Assembly: GCF_004348345.1 (NCBI RefSeq)
Contig: NZ_SMJZ01000006.1
Location: 1-64,000, forward strand
Origin: Nonomuraea longispora
Lineage (GTDB): Bacteria > Actinomycetota > Actinomycetes > Streptosporangiales > Streptosporangiaceae
Length of the DNA stretch: 64,000 nucleotides
Reading direction: 5' to 3'
The notes beneath the pieces are model-generated. The model had not been told where the DNA came from, did not search any database, and was given only the letters and a program-made list of their open reading frames with translations. How positions within the stretch are numbered: the first letter of the stretch is position 1; each line of letters opens with the position of its first letter. A program made the translations under genes and the position numbers. Of the stretch, positions 20,246-28,128 are shown piece after piece.

Positions 20246-21196
20246 GTGGAGCTGTCCTGGCTGAGCTGGCTGTACCAAGCCGTAGCCCAAGTCATCATCT
20301 GGATCCATACTGCGTACAGCACGGTCCTCAACCCGGACAGCGGGCTGACCTGGGCGCTGACGATCATCACGCTGACCGCCTTCATGCGGATCCTGATCTT
20401 CCCGCTCTTCCTGAAGCAGATGCGATCGTCGCGGAAGATGCAGGAACTCGCCCCCAAGGTGCAGGAGCTGCGCAAGCGCTACAAGAACGACAAGCAGCGG
20501 ATGAACCAGGAGGTCATGGCGCTCTACCAGGGTGCCGGGGCCAACCCGCTCGGCGGCTGCCTTCCCGTTCTCGCGCAGTTCCCCATCTTCATCTCCATGT
20601 TCACCGTGCTGCAGAAGATGGCCAACGGCGAGCCCAGCTACGGCATGACGCAGGACCTGGTCGACAGCGCCAGAAGCGCGCACATCTTCGGCGCGCCGCT
20701 GCCCGCCCACTTCTGGATGTCGGCGGAGCAGCTCACGACGTTCCAGGCCGGCGCGGTGCAGACCAAGATCGTGCTTGGCATCTTCGTGGCGATCAGCTCG
20801 TTGACCACGTTCCTCACCGTGCGGCAGAGCGTCACCCGGTCCATGGCCCAGATGCCGGACAACCCCATGGCGCAGCAGCAGAAGATCCTGATGTACATCT
20901 CGCCGCTGTTCGCCATCTTCAGCCTCAACTTCCCCCTCGGCCTGATCCTCTACTGGGTCACGACCAACGTGTGGACGCTCGGCCAGCAGCACTGGTTCTA
21001 CAGCCGCTACCCGATGCCTCAGTACGACGCCAAGGGCAACGTGATCCCCACCCCGCCCAAGCAGGGCCTGATCGCGAAGATCCGCAAGACACCCCCCGAG
21101 GAGCAGGCGCCGCCGCCCCCGCCGGAGCCTAAGATCATCAGGCAACAGCCGAGCCGGCAGCCCCGCAGCAAGCGCACCGGCAGCAAGAAGTCGTGA
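20246..21196 (+). CDS. yidC: Membrane protein insertase YidC (Oxa1 type)
   Basis: This is a polytopic insertase of about 316 residues. The GTG start at 20246 follows AAGGGAGA (20231-20238). An N-terminal amphipathic segment and first membrane helix (LTWALTIITLTAFMRILIFP) lead to the cytoplasmic helical hairpin (QMRSSRKMQELAPKVQELRK and following). The conserved NPLGGCLPVLAQFPIF region comes next, then three more membrane helices. The basic tail (SKRTGSKKS) may contact ribosomes. This is the short Gram-positive form. Its stop overlaps a possible GTG start of khpB. Confidence 0.96.
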   Translation: MELSWLSWLYQAVAQVIIWIHTAYSTVLNPDSGLTWALTIITLTAFMRILIFPLFLKQMRSSRKMQELAPKVQELRKRYKNDKQRMNQEVMALYQGAGANPLGGCLPVLAQFPIFISMFTVLQKMANGEPSYGMTQDLVDSARSAHIFGAPLPAHFWMSAEQLTTFQAGAVQTKIVLGIFVAISSLTTFLTVRQSVTRSMAQMPDNPMAQQQKILMYISPLFAIFSLNFPLGLILYWVTTNVWTLGQQHWFYSRYPMPQYDAKGNVIPTPPKQGLIAKIRKTPPEEQAPPPPPEPKIIRQQPSRQPRSKRTGSKKS

Positions 21197-21216
21197 ACAC
21201 GAAGGAGAGGCCGGCC

Positions 21217-21705
21217 ATGACCGAGGCCGAGCAGGAGCAGGCTCCTGATCTCACCGCGCTGGAGCAGGAAGGCGAGATCGCTGCCGACTACGTCGAAGGC
21301 CTTCTCGACATCGCCGACATCGACGGCGACATCGACATGGACGTCGAGGGCGACCGTGCCCTGGTCTCCGTGGTCGGGCTCAAAGGCACGGAGCTGGTGG
21401 GGGCCGGGGGAGAGGTCCTGGAAGCGCTGCAGGAGCTGACCCGCCTGGCCGTGCACCGGCAGACGGGCGAACGTTCCCGGCTGATGCTCGACGTGGCCGG
21501 CTACCGCGAGCGGCGCAGGGCAGAGCTGACCAAGCTCGGCACCGAGGTCGCCAACCAGGTCAAGGAGCGCGGGGAGCCCAAGTCCCTGCACCCGATGACT
21601 CCCTTCGAACGCAAGATCGTCCACGACGCGGTCGCGTCCGCCGGGCTCCGCAGCGAGTCCGAGGGTGAGGAGCCTCAGCGGTACGTCGTGGTCATGCCCG
21701 CCTGA
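21217..21705 (+). CDS. khpB: KH-R3H RNA-binding protein (Jag/KhpB)
   Basis: The 162-residue protein has an acidic N-terminus, a KH domain (GDRALVSVVGLKGTELVG, then the GxGG-like GAGGEVLEALQ) and an R3H domain with ERKIVH in PFERKIVHDAVAS. The ATG at 21217 follows AAGGAG (21202-21207). A GTG at 21193 overlapping the yidC stop is a less likely alternative. The N-terminal Jag domain of the Firmicutes protein is absent, as in other actinobacteria. KhpB binds RNA and is linked to cell-wall synthesis control in other bacteria. Confidence 0.92.
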   Translation: MTEAEQEQAPDLTALEQEGEIAADYVEGLLDIADIDGDIDMDVEGDRALVSVVGLKGTELVGAGGEVLEALQELTRLAVHRQTGERSRLMLDVAGYRERRRAELTKLGTEVANQVKERGEPKSLHPMTPFERKIVHDAVASAGLRSESEGEEPQRYVVVMPA

Positions 21706-21713
21706 CCCCTCCC

Positions 21714-21758
21714 AACGGCCGTCTGCCTCCGCCACCTTCGCGGGAACAGGCGGCCGTT
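21714..21758 (+). terminator. Inverted repeat after khpB
   Basis: AACGGCCG (21714-21721) pairs with CGGCCGTT (21751-21758), nine bases past the khpB stop. It is the likely end of the rpmH-to-khpB transcript. Confidence 0.6.
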
Positions 21759-22190
21759 CGCATGTCCGTCGTCCCGACGGGCACTCCGGGCACGGGATGT
21801 ACGGGCGCTACCGTGACCCGGGAGTCGTGTGCAGGACCGTGCACAATCGTCGAGCACGATCGGTGCACACGCAGCTACTGGCCTCAGGCACGCTCGGGCA
21901 CACGTCCTGGTCGCGCGTGGCGCGTGCGACTTGCCCGTGCTCGGGCGTGAGGCTTGTGCATGTCCGGGGGTACGAGTGGCGTGCGGTCCGCTGAACGGGC
22001 TTGCGGGTGTTTCGGGCACAGGGCCGGGCGGGGGCACGCGGTCCGGCGTCGGCGTTGGGACAGCCCGCTAGTCTTCCCATGTGATCGCGCATCTAGCCTT
22101 GGGTGGGGGACGGCCTCTGACGTCCTCGCGGTCCCCGAGGGCGATCGGCGTCAGGGCTTCGACCAAGCACCAAGAAAGGGCTACCGACCA
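21759..22190. promoter_or_regulatory. khpB-rsmG intergenic region with nested dyad
   Basis: No convincing gene lies in this gap. It is rich in GTGCAC and GGGCAC words. At 21839-21868, two GTGCAC palindromes flank an ATCGT/ACGAT inverted repeat, which looks like a protein-binding site. The rsmG promoter should lie in the right half. AAGAAAGGG at 22172-22180 is the probable rsmG ribosome site. Confidence 0.45.
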
Positions 22191-22862
22191 GTGAGCGATG
22201 AGCTTTCGGAGCCGCCGGAGATAGCGCGTGACGTCTTCACCGGGGAGGCTTGGGGGCGTGCGAACGCGTACGCCGAGCTGCTGGCGGGTCCTGGAGTCGT
22301 CCGCGGGCTGCTGGGGCCCCGGGAGGTGCCGCGGATCTGGGATCGCCACCTGCTCAACTGCGCGGTCGTGGCGGAGGCCGTGCCTCCCGATGTGCGTCTG
22401 GTGGACATCGGGTCAGGCGCCGGGCTGCCCGGGCTCGTGCTGGCCATTGTCCGCCCTGACATCACGGTCACGCTGCTGGAGCCGCTGCTTCGGCGTACCG
22501 TGTTCCTGCAGGAGTGCGTCGACACGCTCAAGCTGGGCAACGTCGAGGTGCTGCGCGGGCGGGCGGAGGAGCTGGCGGGCAAGCGTGAGTACGACGTCGC
22601 CAGTGCTCGCGCGGTGGCCCCGCTCGAACGCCTGCTCACATGGGCCATGCCGCTGTTGTGCGAAGGTGGCGAGCTGATCGCCATGAAGGGGGAGCGGGCC
22701 GCGGGCGAACTGGCCGAGGCGGAGGCCGAATTGCGAGCCACCGGGGCCCGAACGGCTGAGCTCGTGACCGTCGGGCGCGGTAAGGTCGAGCCGCCTGCAA
22801 CATTGGTTCGGGTGGTAGCGGGTCGCGCGCCGGAGCAAGCCAGGCGGCGACGAAGGAGGTGA
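22191..22862 (+). CDS. rsmG: 16S rRNA (guanine(527)-N7)-methyltransferase
   Basis: RsmG (GidB) methylates G527 of 16S rRNA with S-adenosylmethionine, in the 530 loop near the streptomycin site. The 223-residue protein has the SAM-binding motif VDIGSGAGLPGLVLA, the acidic strand TLLEPLLRR and the conserved ASARAVAPLERLLTW. The GTG at 22191 gives the normal N-terminus (SDELSEPPEIARDVF). The tail is arginine-rich. Its TGA overlaps a GTG used by or near parA, so the two are likely coupled. Confidence 0.95.
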   Translation: MSDELSEPPEIARDVFTGEAWGRANAYAELLAGPGVVRGLLGPREVPRIWDRHLLNCAVVAEAVPPDVRLVDIGSGAGLPGLVLAIVRPDITVTLLEPLLRRTVFLQECVDTLKLGNVEVLRGRAEELAGKREYDVASARAVAPLERLLTWAMPLLCEGGELIAMKGERAAGELAEAEAELRATGARTAELVTVGRGKVEPPATLVRVVAGRAPEQARRRRRR

Positions 22863-22867
22863 CGGTT

Positions 22868-23935
22868 GTGCCAGTCGCGTCAAGCGGTCTTGGCTGGCCG
22901 GACAGCCGTCCGTCCGAGAGTCCATCCGGAGTTGGCTGGCCTGAAATGGGCGTGTCGCGACAGTCAATTCCCGGCACCGGCACACCACTCGTTGAAAGGA
23001 TGGCCATCGTGACCCAGACCCCCCTGAACCCCGGTGAATCGCCGTTGGTACGAGAGGCGCTCAGCTCAGTGGTTTCACGTGAAACATCCGCAACGCAGAC
23101 GGCTGCCCAGTCCGGCGAGAGCCCTGCTGATGGCGACGGCTCCTGGCCGCGTCCGGCCAAGACGAGGGTGATCGCGGTGGCCAACCAGAAGGGTGGCGTC
23201 GGCAAGACCACCACTTCGGTCAACATCGCCGCCGCCCTGTCGATGCACGGCCAGCGTGTCCTCGTGGTCGACCTCGACCCGCAGGGCAACGCCTCCACGG
23301 CGCTCGCCACGGAGCACCGCGGCGACGTACCGGATGTCTACCAAGTGCTTGTGGACGATCTGCCCATGGCCGGCATCGTCAAGCAAGTGCCCGACATGCC
23401 CAACCTGTATTGCGCGCCCGCCACCATTGACCTGGCGGGTGCGGAGATCGAGCTGGTCTCCCTCGTGGCGAGGGAAGCCCGCCTCCGCCGGGCGCTGACG
23501 GCGTACGACTCGATCGACCTCGACTACATCGTCATCGACTGTCCGCCGTCCCTGGGGCTTCTGACCGTGAACGCGCTGGTGGCCGCGGACGAGGTCATGA
23601 TCCCCATCCAGTGCGAGTACTACGCGCTGGAGGGCCTCGGTCAGCTCCTCAGGAACGTCGACCTGATCAAGGCGCACCTCAACCCGACGCTCGACCTGTC
23701 GACGATCGTCCTGACGATGTACGACGGCCGCACCCGGCTGGCCTCGCAGGTGGCGGACGAGGTGCGAGCCCATTTCGGGGACACGGTGCTCAACACGGTC
23801 ATCCCGCGCAGCGTCCGCCTGTCGGAGGCGCCCAGCTACGGCCAGTCGGTCATGACGTACGACCCGGGGTCCAGCGGTGCGATGGCCTACATGGACGCCG
23901 CCCGGGAGATAGCCCACCGCGCCACGGTCGCCTGA
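22868..23935 (+). CDS. parA: Chromosome partitioning ATPase ParA
   Basis: This is a deviant-Walker ATPase that moves ParB-parS complexes. The Walker A is KGGVGKTT, followed by LVVDLDPQGNAS and IDCPPSLGLLT. I place the start at the GTG at 22868, after AAGGAGG (22853-22859). A GTG at 22859 and an ATG at 23000 (MAIVTQTP, after GAAAGG) are alternatives. The first 100 residues are poorly conserved linker. Within it, a parS site is translated as V-S-R-E-T, a known arrangement in actinobacteria. Confidence 0.94.
   Translation: MPVASSGLGWPDSRPSESPSGVGWPEMGVSRQSIPGTGTPLVERMAIVTQTPLNPGESPLVREALSSVVSRETSATQTAAQSGESPADGDGSWPRPAKTRVIAVANQKGGVGKTTTSVNIAAALSMHGQRVLVVDLDPQGNASTALATEHRGDVPDVYQVLVDDLPMAGIVKQVPDMPNLYCAPATIDLAGAEIELVSLVAREARLRRALTAYDSIDLDYIVIDCPPSLGLLTVNALVAADEVMIPIQCEYYALEGLGQLLRNVDLIKAHLNPTLDLSTIVLTMYDGRTRLASQVADEVRAHFGDTVLNTVIPRSVRLSEAPSYGQSVMTYDPGSSGAMAYMDAAREIAHRATVA
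23073..23086. other. parS site 1, inside parA
   Basis: GTTTCACGTGAAAC is a perfect 14-base palindrome matching the core of the bacterial parS consensus. It is read as V-S-R-E-T in ParA. Confidence 0.93.
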
Positions 23936-24209
23936 ACCCGCCATTCACGGGGACGCGGGATGCCGCCTCCCGGCCGTCGGACGCTTCCCAACGCCGACCG
24001 AGCGTCCACACCCACGCGACGTACGAGACTGCGATGCGTCCGCTGGGGGAGGCGAGGGAATCGTAGGGGTGGTCATGGGCTGGGCAGATTTGTGATCGTC
24101 TCGGGGTAAATCAAACGGGGCGGTGTGTGGCGAGCGGGCACTCCGTCCGGCGCGCAACGGTAACCTCTCCAGGAGTGACCGGATTCGACCGGCTGGATGA
24201 GGAGACGCA
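23936..24209. promoter_or_regulatory. parA-parB gap, no gene
   Basis: This 274-base gap is longer than usual between parA and parB and may hold a parB promoter. No open frame looks protein-like. GAGGAG lies just before the parB GTG. Confidence 0.4.
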
Positions 24210-25172
24210 GTGAGTCAGCAGCGGCGGGGATTGGGCAAGGGGCTCGGGGCGCTCATCCCGACCGGTCCCATCGTTGACGGCACGGGGGCGGTTCCGTCCT
24301 CGGCCAACGGGTCAACGGCGGCGACGGGCCCGCAGCCGGTCGCGGGGGCGTACTTCAAGGAGGTCGCCCTCGAAGCGATCGTCCCCAACCCACGCCAGCC
24401 GCGTGAGGTGTTCGACGGCGAACGTCTTGAGGAGCTTGCGAAGTCCATCCGCGAGGTGGGGCTCCTGCAGCCGATCGTGGTGCGTTCGGTCGGCGGTGGG
24501 CAGTACGAGCTGATCATGGGGGAGCGGCGCTGGCGGGCGTGCAAGCAGGTCGGCCTTGACCCGATCCCCGCGATCGTCCGCAACACGCAGGACACCGACC
24601 TCCTGCGGGACGCGCTCATCGAGAACCTTCAGCGTGAGCAGCTGAACCCGTTGGAAGAAGCCGCGGCATACCAGCAACTTCTTGATGACTTCCAGGCGAC
24701 GCACGACCAGTTGGCGCAGAAGGTGGGCCGGTCCCGTTCCCACATCACCAACACCCTCCGCCTGCTGAACCTGCCACCCGAGATCCAGCCCAAGGTGGCC
24801 GCCGGTGTCATCAGCGCCGGCCACGCGCGGGCCCTGCTCGGGTTGAGCTCCGTGGAGGAGCAGACCCAGCTCGCTCAGCGGATCGTGGCGGAGCTTCTCT
24901 CGGTACGCGCGGTCGAAGAGATCGTGGCGATGGGAAGTGCCCAGGCGGCCCAGAAGGCTCCCCGCGAACGTACGCCCTCCAAGCCCACCGCACCCGGGCT
25001 CACTCATCTCGCCGACCGCCTCTCCGACCACTTCGAGACGAAGGTCAAGGTCGACCTCGGACGCCGCAAGGGCCGCATCGTCGTCGAGTTCGCCACGATC
25101 GACGACCTTGAGCGCATCATCGACACGATGGCCCCGGAGGCCGTCCGGGCGATGAGGGAAGCTCCTGAATGA
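24210..25172 (+). CDS. parB: Chromosome partitioning protein ParB
   Basis: The 320-residue CTP-dependent DNA clamp starts with GTG and RGLGKGLGALIPTG, the ParA-interacting end. The nuclease-like CTP-binding domain contains IVPNPRQPREVF and the conserved IMGERRWRACK. The helix-turn-helix that reads parS includes AQKVGRSRSHITNTLRLL. The C-terminal dimer domain is in the last 50 residues. Four parS sites surround the gene. ParB spreads from these sites and recruits SMC near the origin. Confidence 0.97.
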   Translation: MSQQRRGLGKGLGALIPTGPIVDGTGAVPSSANGSTAATGPQPVAGAYFKEVALEAIVPNPRQPREVFDGERLEELAKSIREVGLLQPIVVRSVGGGQYELIMGERRWRACKQVGLDPIPAIVRNTQDTDLLRDALIENLQREQLNPLEEAAAYQQLLDDFQATHDQLAQKVGRSRSHITNTLRLLNLPPEIQPKVAAGVISAGHARALLGLSSVEEQTQLAQRIVAELLSVRAVEEIVAMGSAQAAQKAPRERTPSKPTAPGLTHLADRLSDHFETKVKVDLGRRKGRIVVEFATIDDLERIIDTMAPEAVRAMREAPE

Positions 25173-25178
25173 GCGGGT

Positions 25179-25192
25179 GTTTCACGTGAAAC
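25179..25192. other. parS site 2
   Basis: A perfect GTTTCACGTGAAAC lies six bases after the parB stop codon. Confidence 0.93.
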
Positions 25193-25212
25193 CACGCCAG
25201 CTCCGATGCGCT

Positions 25213-25226
25213 GTTCCACGTGAAAC
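25213..25226. other. parS site 3, one mismatch
   Basis: GTTCCACGTGAAAC differs from the palindrome by one base and starts 34 bases from site 2, about three helical turns. Confidence 0.8.
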
Positions 25227-25435
25227 ACCGGCCTCCGTTCGCGGCTCGGCGGGCGGCGGGATTACGCCGCGCCGCCGCCCTGCCGCCGCCCTGCTGCGGG
25301 CGGGCGGTGGACGAGGGCGGGGCGGGCCGGTCGGCCGTCGTACCAGTTCTTCGTGGCGTGTTGCTCGACTGCATCGTGACCGGCCGAGTGTCTTGCGAGT
25401 CTTATGAGTAGGAGCGTCGCCGTTGCGGGGCTCGT

Positions 25436-25449
25436 GTTTCACGTGAAAC
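25436..25449. other. parS site 4
   Basis: GTTTCACGTGAAAC sits within the full 16-base TGTTTCACGTGAAACA at 25435-25450, just past the 3' end of the aldolase gene. Confidence 0.93.
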
Positions 25450-25459
25450 ACGTGGGTGG

Positions 25460-26503
25460 TCACATGGCGGCCTTGCGGATGTCGTCCAGGAAGTCGTCGA
25501 CGTGTTCGGCCGCCGTGTCGAAGGCGGTCATCCAGCGGACGACGCCGGACGCCTCGTCCCAGAAGTGGAACAGGTACCGCTGCTGAAGCGTCTCGGCCAC
25601 CGCCGGCGGGAGCGAGGCGAAGACGGCGTTGGACTGGACGGGGAACGCCAACGACACCCCCGCGATGCCCTCCAAGCCGTTCGCCAGTCGCATGGCCATC
25701 CGGTTGGCGTGGTCCGCGTTCCGACGCCACAAGTCGTCGGTCAGGAGCGCCGAGAGTTGGGCTGAGATGAATCGCATCTTCGAGGCGAGCTGAAGCGACT
25801 GGCGACGCAGGAATGGCACTGCCCGGGTCAGCTCCGGGTCGAGCACCACCACGGCCTCGGCGGCCAGCGCGCCGTTCTTGGTGCCGCCGAAGCTGAAGAC
25901 GTCCACTCCGACGTCGGTGGTGATGGCCTTCAGATCGCAGTCGAGGAAGGCGGCGGCGTTGGCGAGCCGGGCGCCGTCCACGTGGAGGCGTAGGCCCGCC
26001 TCGTGCGCCGCCTCCGCCAGCGCGGCGATCTCCTCAGGGGAGTAGGTGGTGCCGAGTTCCGTGCACTGGGAGATGGAGACGACGGCGGGCTGGGACTCGT
26101 GGTGGTTGCCGACGCCGCCCAGGCGCGCCTGGATGTCGCCGGGCTGGAGCTTGCCCTGCGCGGCGGGGATCGTCATCAACTTCACACCGAGCAACCGCTC
26201 AGCCGCGCCCGCTTCATGAGTGGCGATGTGGGCGCCGTCGGCGCAGAGAATGGCGTCGTAGCGGCCGAGCATCAGAGCGAGGCCGACCATGTTGGCGCCC
26301 GCTCCGTTGAGCACCGCGAAGCCCTCCGCGTCCGGCCCGAACACCTCCTTGATGCTTCCTTCGAAGGCCGCGGTCCAACGGTCGCCGCCGTAGGCGGGCG
26401 CGTCTCCGTCGTTCGCGGCGGTCATCGCCGCCAGGATGTCCGGGTGCACGCCCGCGTGGTTGTCGCTGGCGAAGCTCTTGGGGTACGTGGAATCGATCAG
26501 CAC
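25460..26503 (-). CDS. Low-specificity threonine aldolase family PLP enzyme
   Basis: The 347-residue fold-type I enzyme would cleave L-threonine or allo-threonine to glycine and acetaldehyde. The N-terminal SDNHAGVHPDILAAM and YGGDRW match the family. HVDGARLANAAA holds the PLP-contacting aspartate, and the Schiff-base lysine is in FSFGGTKNG. A related beta-eliminating lyase role cannot be excluded. It starts with GTG and converges on parB across the parS cluster. Confidence 0.88.
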   Translation of the reverse strand: MLIDSTYPKSFASDNHAGVHPDILAAMTAANDGDAPAYGGDRWTAAFEGSIKEVFGPDAEGFAVLNGAGANMVGLALMLGRYDAILCADGAHIATHEAGAAERLLGVKLMTIPAAQGKLQPGDIQARLGGVGNHHESQPAVVSISQCTELGTTYSPEEIAALAEAAHEAGLRLHVDGARLANAAAFLDCDLKAITTDVGVDVFSFGGTKNGALAAEAVVVLDPELTRAVPFLRRQSLQLASKMRFISAQLSALLTDDLWRRNADHANRMAMRLANGLEGIAGVSLAFPVQSNAVFASLPPAVAETLQQRYLFHFWDEASGVVRWMTAFDTAAEHVDDFLDDIRKAAM

Positions 26504-27023
26504 ACCGCAAGGCTACTTTCCGCGGGCAGACACGGCCCCGCCTACGGGTGGAAGGCAACCGTCTGGAGAGAGGGCTCGCGGTCAGTGGCTGGTGACGCAT
26601 TCGGCGTATGTGGCGGGCACGCGGCCGCCGCTGCTGCCGTCGTCGTGGGCCGGCGGACGGTCGCGTCGTGGGTGTGTCGGAGCGTGGCAGATGCATGCCG
26701 CGTTGTTGGTCCGGTGCGCGTGGTGGGCAGACGCCCCGTTTCGGGTCAGCGGTGTGCCGTGTGGATTCGCGGCGGGCAGGAGGTGATGTCGGGTGAGGCG
26801 GGTCGGCGGCATGCGCGGCAGGGCAGACGTGCCCTATGGGGGTGGCTTGCGCGAGACGGCCGCTGTGCGGACGACCCAGGAGGCGCCCTCGACGTGGGTC
26901 AGTGGCGCGCGGTGGTGTCGGGCGGAAAGGTCGCCCTTGTAGTCCTGCGTGACCGTCGGCAGGGGATGACGGCTCAGCGTCGGCGGGCGAGTGGTGCGGC
27001 GGGGCCGGTGTCCGGGCTGGAGG
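26504..27023. other. Gap of 520 bases without a recognisable gene
   Basis: Open frames cross this stretch on both strands, but their translations are rich in Arg, His and Pro and resemble no family I know. It must hold the promoter of the aldolase gene at its left end. I see no RNA gene or repeat. Confidence 0.4.
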
Positions 27024-27980
27024 TCAGGGCCGGGAGCGGATGGCGGCGTTCTGGAGAAGCGCGCGGCAGAGGTCGCCCAGGTCCTGGCCGGCTGCTTCTG
27101 CGGCCATGGGCAGCAGGGAGGTCTCCGTCATCCCCGGCGCCACGTTGACCTCGAGGAAATGGGGCACGCCCGCCGCGTCGACGATCAGGTCCGTACGGGA
27201 GATGTCGCGCAGGCCGAGCGCCGTGTGGGCGGTCACCGCCGTGTCCGCGCACGCCGCGGCGGCCTCGGGGGAGAGACGGGCGGGGGCGAAGAACTCGGTG
27301 TGGCCGGCCGTGTAGCGGGCCGCGTAGTCGTAGACCCCTTCGTCGGGGACGATCTCCACGGCGGGCAGGGCCTCCGGGCCGTTGCCGAGGTCGACGACGG
27401 AGACGGCCACCTCGACGCCTTCGACGTACTGCTCGATCAGGGCCGTGTCGCCGTAGGCGAAGCAGCCGACCATGGCGGCGGGGAGGTCTTCGGCGGTGCG
27501 GACGATGGAGGCGCCCAGCGCCGAGCCGCCACGGGCGGGCTTGACGAAGAGGGGCAGGCCGAGCCGTTCGACGATGCGGCCCAGCACGACGGTGGCGCCG
27601 AGGTCGTGGAAGGTCTCCTTCGGCAGTGTGACGGACTCGGGGGTGTGCAGCCCGACGGAGCGTACGACGGCCTTGGCGGTGGGTTTGTCGAAGGCGACCC
27701 GGCAGGCGTCGGGGTCGGCGCCCACGTAGGGGACGTTGAGCAGTTCGAGGACGGAGCGGATCGCGCCGTCCTCGCCCGCGCCGCCGTGCAGGGTGACGAA
27801 CACGGCCTCCGGCGGGTCGGCGAGGATGGAGGGCACGAGGGACGCGTCGGTGTCGCGGGCTTCGACGTCGACGCCCGCCGCGCGCAGCACCTCGCTGACT
27901 CGGCGACCGGACCGCAGAGACACCTCTCGCTCGTAGGAGAGGCCTCCGGCCAGCACGAGCACGTGGCCCAGATCGCTCAT
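27024..27980 (-). CDS. D-alanine--D-alanine ligase family protein (ATP-grasp)
   Basis: The 318-residue protein resembles Ddl, which joins two D-alanines for peptidoglycan. The N-terminal VLAGGLSYEREVSLRSG, the ATP-grasp PLFVKPARGGSALGASIV and the metal-binding FLEVNVAPGMTETSLLP are all present. The start at 27980 fits AGGAGA (27985-27990); the GTG three bases earlier is less likely. Actinomycetes usually have another ddl elsewhere, so this origin-linked copy may be a paralogue with a changed substrate, which I cannot decide. Confidence 0.85.
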   Translation of the reverse strand: MSDLGHVLVLAGGLSYEREVSLRSGRRVSEVLRAAGVDVEARDTDASLVPSILADPPEAVFVTLHGGAGEDGAIRSVLELLNVPYVGADPDACRVAFDKPTAKAVVRSVGLHTPESVTLPKETFHDLGATVVLGRIVERLGLPLFVKPARGGSALGASIVRTAEDLPAAMVGCFAYGDTALIEQYVEGVEVAVSVVDLGNGPEALPAVEIVPDEGVYDYAARYTAGHTEFFAPARLSPEAAAACADTAVTAHTALGLRDISRTDLIVDAAGVPHFLEVNVAPGMTETSLLPMAAEAAGQDLGDLCRALLQNAAIRSRP

Positions 27981-28083
27981 CACATCTCCTCCGCTGATCG
28001 CACGCTGTCCAACCGTACCGGCGTCGGGGGTGGATGGTGTACGGCAGGTGCTTCGTCCGCGCGCCCGGCATGGGACGGGGAAA

Positions 28084-28121
28084 GACGAAGGGCCGGCGCC
28101 GCCCGGCGCCGGCCCTTCGTC
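28084..28121 (-). terminator. Strong terminator downstream of the aminotransferase gene
   Basis: An almost perfect 18-bp stem with a two-base nominal loop lies eight bases past the aminotransferase stop. It is among the strongest hairpins in the window and can act in both directions. Confidence 0.85.
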
Positions 28122-28128
28122 GTGAGGT

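Noticed and set aside
21954-22190. N-terminal extension of RsmG
   Set aside because: The extension is Gly/Arg-rich non-conserved sequence; the GTG at 22191 gives the normal protein.
26003-27148. Open frames through the 26.5-27.0 kb gap
   Set aside because: Mostly the antisense shadow of the aldolase and ligase genes; no motif or ribosome site supports a gene.
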